Source: DATKWD01 sp963704815
GTDB lineage: Bacteria; Actinomycetota; Acidimicrobiia; Acidimicrobiales; Salinilacustritrichaceae
DNA: 64,000 nucleotides
Direction of reading: 5' to 3'
Assembly (NCBI GenBank): GCA_963704815.1
Contig: CAVPHU010000001.1
Span: 1,674,001 to 1,738,000 of the forward strand
Shown: positions 8,220-16,888 of the stretch, piece after piece
Layout: each line of letters begins with the position of its first letter
Numbering within the stretch: position 1 is the stretch's first letter
Position numbers and translations under genes: made by a program
The notes under the pieces: generated by a model
The model's input: only the letters and a program-made list of their open reading frames with translations
Databases searched by the model: none
Told to the model about the DNA's origin: nothing

Positions 8220-9998
8220 GTGATCGATCCGACCCAACACCCACGTCCGTCGCTGAGGCGTCCGTTCTCCTCGCTCGACGGCCCCTGGGAATTCTCCCTC
8301 GACACCGACGGCGACCACCACGATCCCTCGACCGTGCGCTTCGAGCGCACCATCGAGGTGCCGTTCGCCCCCGAGACCGCCGCAAGCGGCATCGGGACGA
8401 CCGATCCGGTCGGTCGGTGTTGGTACCGCCGATCGCTCGACCTCGGTGAGACCGATCGAGATCGACGGCACATCGTCCACTTCGGCGGCGTCGACCGAAT
8501 CGCAGTCGTATGGGCCAACGGCGCCCGGGTGGGGAGCCACGTCGGCGGCTCCACGCCGTTCGAGGTCGACATCACCGAGGCCGCCCGTTCCGACGACGGC
8601 CACGTCGACCTGGTGGTCGAGGTCGACGACGACCCCCGCGACCTCGACGCCCCGCGCGGCAAGCAGGACTGGCAAGACGAGCCCCACATCATCTGGTACC
8701 CGCGTACGACGGGCATCTGCCGCAGCGTCTTCACCGAGCGACGGAACCGCACGCACGTGCGCGAGGTCCAGACCGTCGGCGATCCCGAAGCGATGACCCT
8801 CGATGTCCGCGTGCAGGTCTCGGGTCCGCTGCCGGCCGGACTGGCGGCCCATGTCCGGATCACCGGCGCGTCGACGGGCCGGGTGCTCGCCGACGAGCGG
8901 CTCCTGGTGACGCGACCCGATCTGCGCCGCACGGTCCAGATCGGCGACGGCGGCATCGACGATCGCTGGGGGTTGGCGTGGTGGCCCATCTCGCCACAGC
9001 TCCTTCACCTCGAGGTCGGCCTCGAGACCAGCGACGGGCAGCTGGTCGACACCGTCGAGTCGACCGGTGCACTGCGATCCGTGGCGATTCGCGACCAACG
9101 GTTCTGCGTGAACGGACGGCCCTACCCCCTCCGCCTCGTCCTGGATCAGGGCTACTGGCCCGAGACGGGCGCGACTCCTCCGAGTTCGGGTTCGCTCCGC
9201 GACGATCTCGAGCTGGCCCGACAACTGGGGTTCAACGGCGTCCGCAAGCACCAGAAGATCGAGGACCCCCGGTTCTTCGCCTGGGCCGACCGGCTCGGCA
9301 TGCTGACCTGGGTCGAGATGCCGAGCGCCTACCGTGCCGGGCCTCGATCCGCGGCTGCGTTGCTCCACGAATGGACCGACGTCATTGCGGCCCACCGCTC
9401 CCACCCGTCGGTGGTGTCGTGGGTGCCGATCAACGAGTCGTGGGGGGTCGATGCCGTCGGTACCGACCCCCAGCAGCAGGCGCTCGTTCGCTCACTGGCC
9501 GGCATCTGCGATGCCCTCGACGGGACCCGCCCGGTCAGTGCCAACGACGGATGGCAGACCATCGGCGGCGACATCGTCGGCATCCACGACTACGACCAGG
9601 ATGCCGACCAGCTGCGGCAGCGCTACGGCTCACGGGCCGCGATCGACGCGCTGCTCGCGGGTACACGGCCCGATGGGCTGGCGGCCGACGTCGAGCGTGC
9701 ACCGCTCGGACACCGAGCACCGATGCTCACCGAGTTCGGCGGAATCGCCATGAGCGGCGACACCGACGGGGCTGCGTGGGGCTACGGCGATGTCCGGGAT
9801 ACCGATGCTCTCGTCGCCCGCTACCGCGAGCTGTGGGCGGCGGTGCACGACAGTGACGTGCTGGCCGGCGCCTGCTGGACCCAGCTGACCGACACCTACC
9901 AGGAGGTCAACGGGCTCGCGACCTTCGATCGCCGACCCAAGGCCCCCCTCGACCAGCTGCACGCTGCCACCCGCGGAGCCCCGATCTCCTCAGGCTGA
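8220..9998 (+). CDS. glycoside hydrolase family 2 (beta-galactosidase/glucuronidase type)
   Basis: 592 residues from a GTG at 8220, chosen because PRPSLRRPFSSLDGPWEFSLD matches the usual GH2 N-terminus; an ATG at 8151 would add 23 atypical residues. The order is sugar-binding jelly roll (to ~170), immunoglobulin-like domain, and TIM barrel (~290 onward). The acid/base Glu is near 405 (PINESWG) and the nucleophile Glu near 503 (MLTEFGG). There is no signal peptide, so it acts in the cytoplasm on imported glycosides. It diverges from the LarA-PhyH pair across ~110 bp, which may be a shared control region. Confidence 0.85.
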   Translation: MIDPTQHPRPSLRRPFSSLDGPWEFSLDTDGDHHDPSTVRFERTIEVPFAPETAASGIGTTDPVGRCWYRRSLDLGETDRDRRHIVHFGGVDRIAVVWANGARVGSHVGGSTPFEVDITEAARSDDGHVDLVVEVDDDPRDLDAPRGKQDWQDEPHIIWYPRTTGICRSVFTERRNRTHVREVQTVGDPEAMTLDVRVQVSGPLPAGLAAHVRITGASTGRVLADERLLVTRPDLRRTVQIGDGGIDDRWGLAWWPISPQLLHLEVGLETSDGQLVDTVESTGALRSVAIRDQRFCVNGRPYPLRLVLDQGYWPETGATPPSSGSLRDDLELARQLGFNGVRKHQKIEDPRFFAWADRLGMLTWVEMPSAYRAGPRSAAALLHEWTDVIAAHRSHPSVVSWVPINESWGVDAVGTDPQQQALVRSLAGICDALDGTRPVSANDGWQTIGGDIVGIHDYDQDADQLRQRYGSRAAIDALLAGTRPDGLAADVERAPLGHRAPMLTEFGGIAMSGDTDGAAWGYGDVRDTDALVARYRELWAAVHDSDVLAGACWTQLTDTYQEVNGLATFDRRPKAPLDQLHAATRGAPISSG

Positions 9999-10045
9999 AG
10001 GAGCCGGAAACCGGGGTCGCGACGCTTTGCCGGTAGACCGGCAGC

Positions 10046-11311
10046 ATGGTTGCGACCCAGATGCCCCCTGAGGTTCATTCGAGCGACGAGCAGTACCGCG
10101 CCCTGGTGGTGACCCGCCGGCAGGCGGGTGCCCTCCTGGCGGCGGTCACCGTGGTCTTCGTGATCATGACGATCGCGGGCGCCGAGGGGTGGATCGGCTA
10201 CGTCCAGGCCACCGCCGAGGCCTCGATGGTCGGGGGCCTCGCCGACTGGTTCGCGGTCACTGCGCTGTTCCGTCACCCGCTCGGCATCCCGATTCCGCAC
10301 ACGGCCATCATCTCGACACGCAAGGACCGCTTCGGAGCGACGCTCGGGTCATTCATCGCCGAGAGCTTCCTCACGCCCGACACCATCGTCGAACGGGTCC
10401 GGAGCTCGCGGGCGGCCGAACGGACCATGCGATGGGCGGCCGACCCGGTCAACGCCCGCAAGGTGGCGGGGTATGCCCTCGACGGCGCCGTCCAGGTCGC
10501 CGATCTGCTGCGGGACGACGAGATCCAGACCGCGATCGAGGAGGCCATCCGCGAACGGGTCGAGCGCATCGAGGTGGCGCCGCTCGCCGGACGGGTCCTC
10601 GACTCGGTCACCCGAGACGGACGCCACGACGAGCTCGTCGATGCTGCGCTGAGCGGCCTGTCGGTCTACCTGGACGAGAACCGGGCCGATCTGAAGCTCC
10701 GGCTCGAGCAGGCGTCACCGTGGTGGCTCCCCGGGGCCGTCGAGGACCGCATCTTCAGTCGCCTCGTCGACGGTGCGCGGATGGTGCTCGACGACATGGT
10801 CAACGACCGCGGCCACGACATGCGCCAGCACCTCGACGAGCGGGTCGCCGGACTGATCGACGGCCTGCAGCACGACCCCGATCTCATCGCCCGCGGCGAG
10901 TCGCTCAAGCAGGAAGTCCTCGAACTCCCGGCCCTGCGGGACTTCGTCGGCACCGCCTGGACCGACCTCAAGGACGGCCTCCGCCGTCAGGCGGCCGACC
11001 CGGACTCGCCACTGCGAGACCGCCTCGCCGCCAGCATCGCCGCCACCGCCCAGCGTTTCGTCGACGACCCGGTCCTGATCGCCAAGGTGCAGGACGGCCT
11101 CGAGATCGGCGTGCACTTCGTGGTGACCCAGTTCGACGAGGAGATCGCCGGCGTCGTGACCCACACGATCGCCCGTTGGGACGGCGACGAAACCGCTCGC
11201 CGCCTCGAACTCCTGCTCGGCCCGGACCTGCAGTACATCCGGATCAATGGCACCATCGTCGGCGGCCTCGCCGGACTCGTGCTCCACACATTCGCCGAGA
11301 CGATCGGCTGA
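10046..11311 (+). CDS. DUF445 family membrane protein
   Basis: 421 residues. An N-terminal membrane segment (~residues 27-48) is followed by the DUF445 signature GGLADWFAVTALFRHPLG and PIPHTAII. The rest is a long amphipathic helical region rich in Asp/Arg, then a C-terminal hydrophobic segment in the GTIVGGLAGLVLH stretch. Length fits the family, which is of unknown function and sits at the membrane. It is preceded by ~50 bp after the glycosidase stop and followed by a palindromic element at 11316-11373. Confidence 0.88.
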   Translation: MVATQMPPEVHSSDEQYRALVVTRRQAGALLAAVTVVFVIMTIAGAEGWIGYVQATAEASMVGGLADWFAVTALFRHPLGIPIPHTAIISTRKDRFGATLGSFIAESFLTPDTIVERVRSSRAAERTMRWAADPVNARKVAGYALDGAVQVADLLRDDEIQTAIEEAIRERVERIEVAPLAGRVLDSVTRDGRHDELVDAALSGLSVYLDENRADLKLRLEQASPWWLPGAVEDRIFSRLVDGARMVLDDMVNDRGHDMRQHLDERVAGLIDGLQHDPDLIARGESLKQEVLELPALRDFVGTAWTDLKDGLRRQAADPDSPLRDRLAASIAATAQRFVDDPVLIAKVQDGLEIGVHFVVTQFDEEIAGVVTHTIARWDGDETARRLELLLGPDLQYIRINGTIVGGLAGLVLHTFAETIG

Positions 11312-11315
11312 CCAA

Positions 11316-11373
11316 CCCGGTTCTCTGTCCGCTTCCGACCACTATTGGGTCGAGGACGTACAAGGAACGGGGG
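11316..11373 (+). repeat. palindromic intergenic element, copy 1
   Basis: This starts 5 bp after the DUF445 stop. The left arm reads CCCGGTTCTCTGTCCG-CTTCCGACCAC and the right arm returns imperfectly through GGGTCGAGGAC and AAGGAACGGGGG. The left arm is nearly identical to the left arm of the element at 25045, with only a few changes. It may serve as a terminator between two convergent genes; no T-run follows, as is common in actinobacterial I-shaped terminators. Confidence 0.5.
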
Positions 11374-11388
11374 CTCTGGGCGGCGGGG

Positions 11389-11763
11389 TCAGCAGTTGGT
11401 GAGCCGTGTGGCGAAGCTGATCTCGTGACCATCGGGGTCCCGGATGTGGAAGTACCGCTCGCACCAGACCGCGTCCTTCGGGGCGAACTCGGCCACCAGG
11501 CCCGCCTCGATCGTCCGCTGGTAGATGGCGTCGACGTCGGTCACGTGGAAGATCGGACGGCCCCACCGGACCTCGGGAGGCTCGTCCACGAGTTGCAGGT
11601 TGAGGTGGGTTCCCCCGGCCTCGAAGGTCGTGAACTCGGCGTCGGCCCCGCCGAACTCGAGGGTGTCGAAGCCGAGCGCCTCGTAGAACGCAACCGAGGC
11701 AGCCATGTCGGTGACCGCCAGCGTGACCGCATCCAGTCCGATGATCCGGGGTGAGGTCGGCAT
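11389..11763 (-). CDS. VOC-family (glyoxalase-like) protein
   Basis: 124 residues from the ATG at 11763. The vicinal oxygen chelate pattern is clear: IGLDAVTLAVTDMAASVAFYEALGF at the start, and FHIRDPDGHEISF at the end with the metal-ligand Glu. The VOC fold needs two such modules, so the protein covers one full domain. The family includes glyoxalase I, extradiol dioxygenases and resistance proteins; the reaction is unknown. It faces the DUF445 gene and diverges from the YCII gene. Confidence 0.85.
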   Translation of the reverse strand: MPTSPRIIGLDAVTLAVTDMAASVAFYEALGFDTLEFGGADAEFTTFEAGGTHLNLQLVDEPPEVRWGRPIFHVTDVDAIYQRTIEAGLVAEFAPKDAVWCERYFHIRDPDGHEISFATRLTNC

Positions 11764-11882
11764 GTCGCGGCCGACCGTACCAACTTCTCCTGGCGCAGAT
11801 GTCGAAGACGGGCGGCCCTGTTCGTCGACCTGGCGAACGGACTGCACCCGGCAGACCGCGACGAACCTCGGAGGTTCAGCTC

Positions 11883-12194
11883 ATGACCAAGTACGTGCTC
11901 GTCTACCACTCCACCGGCGACATGCCGACCGACCCGGCCGAGGTCGACGCCACCATGGCCACGTGGGGTGCCTGGTATGGCTCCATGGGCGATGCGCTCG
12001 TCGACGGCGGCAACCCCTTCGCCGAGCGACGCCTCATCGATCGCGACAAGTCGGTGGGTCCGGCCGGCGGCGACCTGAGCGGCTACACCGTCATCCAGGC
12101 CGCCGACTTCGATGCGGCCGTCGGGATCGCCAAGGGCTGTCCCATCCTCGAGACGGGCACGGTCGAGGTCTGCGAAGCCGTCGACATGGGCTGA
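11883..12194 (+). CDS. YCII-related domain protein
   Basis: 103 residues from the ATG at 11883. MTKYVLVYHSTGDMP at the start and the GGDLSGYTVIQAADFDAAVGIAKGCP segment fit the YCII/DGPF dimeric alpha-beta barrel family. The family is small and cytoplasmic and often sits next to ECF sigma factors. No sigma factor is present here. Function unknown. Confidence 0.8.
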   Translation: MTKYVLVYHSTGDMPTDPAEVDATMATWGAWYGSMGDALVDGGNPFAERRLIDRDKSVGPAGGDLSGYTVIQAADFDAAVGIAKGCPILETGTVEVCEAVDMG

Positions 12195-12218
12195 CGCAGA
12201 CACACGCGGAGGCTGACC

Positions 12219-12857
12219 TCAGCCCAGGTCGAGCAGTGCGGCGGAGGACGGCACCGCCTCGCCGGTGATGACCGCGAGCGCGGCGTCGAGATCGAGCGCC
12301 TCGGCGACCCGCCCGTCGTCACCGATGATCACCCAGCGAGTCATCGACCGCATGAACCACCGATCATGGGTCACGCACATGACGGTCCCGTCGAAGGTGG
12401 CGAGCGATGCCTCGAGCGTGACGATGGAGGTCGCAGCAGCAGCCAAGAGCTCTCGTACCCGCCCACCTCGTTCCAGGTCACGAAGGCGTTGGCCAGGTCG
12501 ATGCCGGTCTGGTCGGAGGGTGCTGCGTCGTTGGCGGCCTCGGTTCGGGCGAGTGCGGTCGCGGCATCTCGGATCTCGGGCGAGGAGAACCGCACCAGGA
12601 GTTCGCGCACGGTCGTCGCCGCATCGGCCGCGATGGTTCCGGTTCCGGTGCGATCGGTCCCGATCGCCTGGGGCATGAAGGCCAGGTCGGCGTCGACGTG
12701 GACCGAGCCCTCGCTTGGGTTGAGCGCGCCGCTGATGCACCCGAGCAGCGTCGACTTCCCGACGCCGTTCGGGCCGACCCTTCTTGGCCTTGAACGACAC
12801 GTCACGGAACAGCTCCGCCCCACCGGGATGGGCGAAGGAGACCCCCGACACCTGCAC
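12219..12857 (-). pseudogene. remnant of an ABC-F ATPase gene
   Basis: Three pieces of one ABC-F protein lie in order but in different frames. First is QVSGVSFAHPGGAELFRDVSF, the start of an ABC domain. A short deletion then removes the residues before Walker A, and the frame changes into VGPNGVGKSTLLGCISGALN. Near 12445 there is a large deletion that jumps to the H-loop and tail of the second ABC domain (CVTHDRWFMRSM, then a Walker-independent C-terminus). Both signature motifs and Walker B are gone. About 210 codons remain of an expected ~530-600. It cannot make a working ATPase. Confidence 0.8.
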
Positions 12858-12922
12858 GACTCCCCCACCCCATCCTCCCGCACACCGCCGAGACGGCGCG
12901 GTGAATTCCGGGCTGGCCAGGT

Positions 12923-13408
12923 TCAGACGGAGAGGCCGCCGTCGGGAGGATCGACGCCGAGCACGGCGAGCATGCGACCGAGGCCCAGGAACGTGCCGCA
13001 GCACAACACGAGATCGGCGATCTCGTCGTCGGCGTACTGGGCGCGCAGCCGTTCCCAGAGGTCGTCGTCCATCGCCTGGTGATCACGGACGAACCGCTCG
13101 GCGAACTCGGCGGCCAGACGTTCGCGGGCGCTCAACGCCGTCGTGGCCCGCCAATCGAGGACGTCCCGGTAGAAGGGCGCGTCGATCCCGTGGGCCTCCC
13201 CGTCGATCGCGTCGGTCGCCTGACACACCCGGCAATCGTTGAGCTGCGCGACCACCCAACGGGCCGCCTCGCGCTCACGGGTGGACAACTGGGTGTTGCC
13301 ATAGACGGCCTCGGACAGCGCTCCCACGCCCGTGGCCATGTGAACCCGGTGCATCATCCAGTCGACATGCGGCCCCATGCCGGTGTCGGGTGCGTCGATC
13401 CGTGCCAT
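12923..13408 (-). CDS. carboxymuconolactone decarboxylase/AhpD-like protein
   Basis: 161 residues from the ATG at 13408. The AhpD-type core has the redox pair in NDCRVCQATD preceded by REREAARWVVAQL, and a helical C-terminal half (ADDEIADLVLCCGTFLGLGRML). CxxC members act as thiol peroxidase partners; members without it decarboxylate lactones. The CxxC favours the peroxidase type. It stands alone between two pseudogenes and is intact, so it is probably still expressed. Confidence 0.82.
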   Translation of the reverse strand: MARIDAPDTGMGPHVDWMMHRVHMATGVGALSEAVYGNTQLSTREREAARWVVAQLNDCRVCQATDAIDGEAHGIDAPFYRDVLDWRATTALSARERLAAEFAERFVRDHQAMDDDLWERLRAQYADDEIADLVLCCGTFLGLGRMLAVLGVDPPDGGLSV

Positions 13409-13452
13409 CTGATGGAGCCTAGGCAGTCGGGAAGGCGTCAGAATGGCCCGTT

Positions 13453-13804
13453 GCGGGCGTGGCGGCCGACGCGATCCACGTCACCGGCAACACCGTCGTC
13501 GACGCCCTCCAGCAAGTGGCCGGGCAGGACCCGCCACCGGGTTTCGACACCCGATTCGGGCACCTCGGCCGCTTCGTGCTCGTGACGATCCACCGACGCG
13601 AGCACCACGGGCCTCCGCTCGCGGACATCTGCGACGGCTGGCGGCGCTCTGCGCCGATCAACCCGACGTGCAGTTCGTGCTCCCCGTGCACCCGAACCCG
13701 AACGTCCGCGACGTGGTCAACGAGCGCCTCGGCCCGCTGCGCAACAGATCGTCGATGTGCTCCGCCGCGAGCACCCCACGCATGACCGACCGTCGATAGC
13801 CTGA
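13453..13804 (+). pseudogene. wecB: remnant of UDP-N-acetylglucosamine 2-epimerase gene
   Basis: Only the C-terminal part of a WecB-like enzyme is recognisable. IHVTGNTVVDALQQV and VLVTIHRREHHGPPL are in one frame. After a shift near 13642, DQPDVQFVLPVHPNPNVRDVV follows in a second frame, and AQQIVDVLRREH ends in a third with TGA at 13802. The N-terminal half and the segment between the last two pieces, which normally carries catalytic residues, are missing. No functional protein can result. It lies directly before a small membrane-protein gene. Confidence 0.75.
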
Positions 13805-13808
13805 GGCC

Positions 13809-13961
13809 GTGAGCCGCTACACCCCACCGTCATCGAAGAGCCACGAGGTCACTTCGGCCCAGTTCAAGAGTCGTCCCGCTTGGGTTCGATTCGGCGTCTG
13901 GGCCTGCGTGGTCGCCGTCGCCCTCATGGCGCTGACGACGGTCGCCTCGTTCATCGTCTGA
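13809..13961 (+). CDS. small single-pass membrane protein
   Basis: 50 residues from a GTG. A polar N-terminus (SRYTPPSSKSHEV, then FKSRPAW) precedes one hydrophobic segment (~residues 27-50, with VAVALMALTTVASF). Codon use is typical of the genome and the TGA at 13959 is followed by a convergent gene. Short proteins of this build are common and unnamed in actinobacteria. It starts five bases after the wecB remnant ends. Function unknown; coding status is likely but not certain. Confidence 0.5.
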   Translation: MSRYTPPSSKSHEVTSAQFKSRPAWVRFGVWACVVAVALMALTTVASFIV

Positions 13962-13986
13962 TCACCGGGCGCGCCCGCCGAACGGT

Positions 13987-14796
13987 TCAGAGCGCCGGAT
14001 GACGCCAGGCCAGAACCGGTAGCAGCACGCGCCGGGGCACCACCTTGGCCAGTCCGGCCACGGCCCGGTTGGCAACACCCGGAATCACGACCGACCGACC
14101 AGCGGCCAGCCCGTCGATTCCTGCCTCGGCCACCTCGGCCGCGGACACCCACATCACGTCGGGAAGCGCCTCGGCCGCCTGCTTGCCCCCGAGGCCGGCC
14201 GCAGCGGCGAACTCGGTCTCGACCGGCCCGGGGCAGAGTGCGGTCGCCGACACCCCCGACTTCCTGAGCTCGACGCTCATCGCCTGGGTGTAGCTGAGCA
14301 CGAATGCCTTGGAGCCGCCGTACCCGGCTTGGCCGGGCAGCGGTTGGAACGCAGCGGTCGACGCCACGTTCAACACCGCCCCGCGACCGCGACCGACCAT
14401 GTCCGGAACCGCCATCGCACACAGGTGGACCACCGCCTCGACATCGGTGCGGACCATGTCGATCTCGCGGTCGGCATCGCTGTCGGCAACGGCACCCATC
14501 GTGCTGAATCCGGCGTTGTTGACGAGGATGTCGACCTCGAGCCCGCGGGCGCCGACCTCCTGCATCAGCGTGCACCGTGCGTCGGCATCGGCGAGGTCGG
14601 TCGGGATCACCTCGGTGCGGACGCCGTGCGCCGCTTCGAGCTGCGCGGCAAGGTCGCGCAGGCGGTCCTCTCGCCGGGCCACGAGGGTGACGCCATGACC
14701 GAGCGAGGCGAGCCGGCGGGACAGTTCGACGCCGATGCCGGCCGACGCCCCGGTGACGAGGGCGGTGCGGTTCGGGGCGGGTGCAGGGAGCGGCAT
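13987..14796 (-). CDS. short-chain dehydrogenase/reductase
   Basis: 269 residues of the classical SDR family. The cofactor motif is TGASAGIG near residue 15, NNAG near 93, the catalytic Ser in NVASTAAF, and YGGSK (Tyr and Lys in the YxxxK spacing) near 158. The ARREDR segment after the second strand suggests NADP preference. The C-terminal LAKVVPRRVLLPVL resembles the DltE-like group. Cytoplasmic or peripheral; substrate unknown. Confidence 0.9.
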   Translation of the reverse strand: MPLPAPAPNRTALVTGASAGIGVELSRRLASLGHGVTLVARREDRLRDLAAQLEAAHGVRTEVIPTDLADADARCTLMQEVGARGLEVDILVNNAGFSTMGAVADSDADREIDMVRTDVEAVVHLCAMAVPDMVGRGRGAVLNVASTAAFQPLPGQAGYGGSKAFVLSYTQAMSVELRKSGVSATALCPGPVETEFAAAAGLGGKQAAEALPDVMWVSAAEVAEAGIDGLAAGRSVVIPGVANRAVAGLAKVVPRRVLLPVLAWRHPAL

Positions 14797-14867
14797 CCGG
14801 CAACGCTAGGCGGGGTGGGCGAACGGTGAGCCGACCATGACCGGTCGGCCACCACACCCGGCGCGGG

Positions 14868-16262
14868 TCACACCGGTGCGGCGGGTGCCACCAACGGCCA
14901 GGAGCGTTCACGTTCGACGACCCGCGCCACGTCGAGCAGCAGCGGCTCTCGATGGTGCCCGGCGAGCACCTGCAGACCGACGGGCAGCCCGTCGCTGGCC
15001 TGCCCGATCGGGATCGACACGGCCGGGTTTCCGTAGATGTTGGAGGGAATGGTGAGCGCACCGTTGTTGATCGGACGTGCCTCACGACCGCCGAAGGTCG
15101 TCGGCAGCCGGCCGTCGGCGCCGAAGGCCACGTCGGGGTTGGTCGCGGCGAACACGAGGTCGACCTGGTCGAACACATCGGCCATGGCCTCGTTGAGTTC
15201 GATGCGACGCTGTTCGGCCTTGACCGCGGCGTGGACGTCGAAGTGCTCGATCGTGTTCTGCATCCCGACGCGCATCGCCCCGGTGAGGTCGTCGGCGCAC
15301 TCGGGCCAGCGGTCGCCGAGCGTCTGGACGAGGCCCACCCCGCCGGTCACGCCCCATGCGCCACCCGTGTGGGGAAGCCGCACGTCGACGTCGACACGTT
15401 CGAGGCCGGCCGTGGCGATCACCCACTCGGCCGCTTCGGTGACCAGTTCGATGACCTCGGGGGCGACGACGGCGTTGCCGAACTCGACGATGATCGCCGC
15501 ACGCAGCGTCCCGGCCCCGGGGAGCACGGCGTCGAGGCCGGCCTCCCACCCGTCGACACGAGGGAGGCTGAGTGGGTCGCGGGCATCGAAGCCGTTGCTG
15601 ACATCGAACCATCGGGCCGTGTCACGCACCGAACGGCTCACGCACCCGGGCACCGCCGTGAGGTTGCCCGGACCGGCCTTGGGACCGCGTGGAATCCGGC
15701 CCCAGGTGCACTTCAGGCCGAACAGGCCGCAGAACCCGGCAGGGATGCGGATCGACCCTCCACCGTCGCCCGCCGTGGCGATGGTGAAGAGTCCCCCGGC
15801 CACGCCGGCGGCGCTTCCCCCCGAAGATCCGCCCGGGGTCCGGTCGAGATCCCAGGGGTTCCGGGTGGCACCGTTGAGCTTCGTGTAGGTCTGGTTGACC
15901 CCTCCGAACTCGCTGGCCGTGGTGAGACCGAAGAGCACCGCACCGGCGTCCTCGAGGCGTTGGATCTTGAGGTCGGACGCTTCGGCGACCTGGTCGGCGA
16001 GGGCCACCGACGCATGGGTGTCGGGCCAACCCTCCACCCGGTCGAGTTCCTTCACCCCGAGCGGCACCCCGCCGAAGGGGGCCGACACATCGGCAGCCTC
16101 GGCCGCAGCGAAGGCTCGATCAGGGTCGAGGTGGCTGACCGAGTTCAGACCCGACGCCTCGACGGCCGCGAAGGTCGCGGTGAGCTCTTCGGTCGGGCTT
16201 CGCTCGCCGGATCGGAACGCCTCGACCAACGAAATCGTGTCGCCCTGCCAGGGTGCATCCAT
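14868..16262 (-). CDS. amidase signature family hydrolase
   Basis: 464 residues. The Ser-cisSer-Lys triad is visible: K71 in GVPLGVKELD, the cis-Ser in GGSSGGSAAG (144-153) and the nucleophile S170 in DGGGSIRIPAG. Length and order fit a stand-alone amidase rather than GatA, and no GatB/GatC genes are nearby. It hydrolyses an amide; the substrate is unknown. The next gene upstream starts from a separate promoter region of ~27 bp, so it may be cotranscribed with the run of minus-strand genes up to 17590. Confidence 0.9.
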   Translation of the reverse strand: MDAPWQGDTISLVEAFRSGERSPTEELTATFAAVEASGLNSVSHLDPDRAFAAAEAADVSAPFGGVPLGVKELDRVEGWPDTHASVALADQVAEASDLKIQRLEDAGAVLFGLTTASEFGGVNQTYTKLNGATRNPWDLDRTPGGSSGGSAAGVAGGLFTIATAGDGGGSIRIPAGFCGLFGLKCTWGRIPRGPKAGPGNLTAVPGCVSRSVRDTARWFDVSNGFDARDPLSLPRVDGWEAGLDAVLPGAGTLRAAIIVEFGNAVVAPEVIELVTEAAEWVIATAGLERVDVDVRLPHTGGAWGVTGGVGLVQTLGDRWPECADDLTGAMRVGMQNTIEHFDVHAAVKAEQRRIELNEAMADVFDQVDLVFAATNPDVAFGADGRLPTTFGGREARPINNGALTIPSNIYGNPAVSIPIGQASDGLPVGLQVLAGHHREPLLLDVARVVERERSWPLVAPAAPV

Positions 16263-16289
16263 GGCGCCCGACTGTAGAGCGATCGGGTG

Positions 16290-16556
16290 CTACGTGCGCC
16301 GGATGAACTTGTCGAACACGATCAGGGTCACGATCGCACCGAAGATCGAACCGACCACACCGGCGGCCTGGACGGCGCCGTCGCCGGTGTCGATGTCGAA
16401 CAACACGTACCCGCCGAATCCGCCGACCAGCGAGCCGACGACACCGAGCAGCCAGGTCTGGACGACCCCCATCTCCTGCCGACCCGGCACGACGGCACGA
16501 GCGATGGCGCCGAACACGACGCCGAACACCAACAGGACCGCGATGAACCACAACAT
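16290..16556 (-). CDS. GlsB/YeaQ/YmgE family membrane protein
   Basis: 88 residues with three hydrophobic segments. The start is MLWFIAVLLVFGVVFGAIAR, the loop is VVPGRQEMG, and the family's WLLGVVGSLVGGFGGYVLF follows. These small inner-membrane proteins are linked to stress responses and were once called transglycosylase-associated. It is the second gene in a tight minus-strand run. Confidence 0.88.
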   Translation of the reverse strand: MLWFIAVLLVFGVVFGAIARAVVPGRQEMGVVQTWLLGVVGSLVGGFGGYVLFDIDTGDGAVQAAGVVGSIFGAIVTLIVFDKFIRRT

Positions 16557-16570
16557 GTCGGTGACGCCGC

Positions 16571-16876
16571 CTAACGCGGCTGCTCCGTGGCGTTCCAGGT
16601 CGTGATCTCGGCGCTCGTGACACCGAGCTCACCCATCGCGGCCATCAGTTCGGCGAGGTGGGGCTGGTTCATGTGGGCGTCGATCGACGCCTGATCGCGC
16701 CACTGCTCCTGGAGCCAGAAGCGACCGGGATCGCTGACGTCGGCCGAGAACGTGTAGGTCACGCACCCGTCCTCGGCCCGGGTCGCGTCCATCACCTTGG
16801 CGACGGCGGCGATGGCGTCGTCGCGCTTGGCCGGATCGAGGTCGATGATGCCGGTGACGAGAATGGTGTCGCTCAT
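16571..16876 (-). CDS. antibiotic biosynthesis monooxygenase (ABM) domain protein
   Basis: 101 residues forming one dimeric alpha-beta barrel ABM domain. The opening is ILVTGIIDLDPAKRDDAIAA, the middle EDGCVTYTFSADVSDPGRFWLQE, and a conserved helix DQASIDAHMNQPH follows. YgiN-like members oxidise quinols or simply bind them. It starts 12 bp after the transporter gene stops, so the two are probably in one operon. Confidence 0.85.
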   Translation of the reverse strand: MSDTILVTGIIDLDPAKRDDAIAAVAKVMDATRAEDGCVTYTFSADVSDPGRFWLQEQWRDQASIDAHMNQPHLAELMAAMGELGVTSAEITTWNATEQPR

Positions 16877-16888
16877 GGGCGCAGCCTG

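Noticed and set aside
8109..9404. Upstream extension of the LarA-like frame
   Set aside because: It is antisense to the GH2 gene, which has full catalytic motifs; the extension has none.
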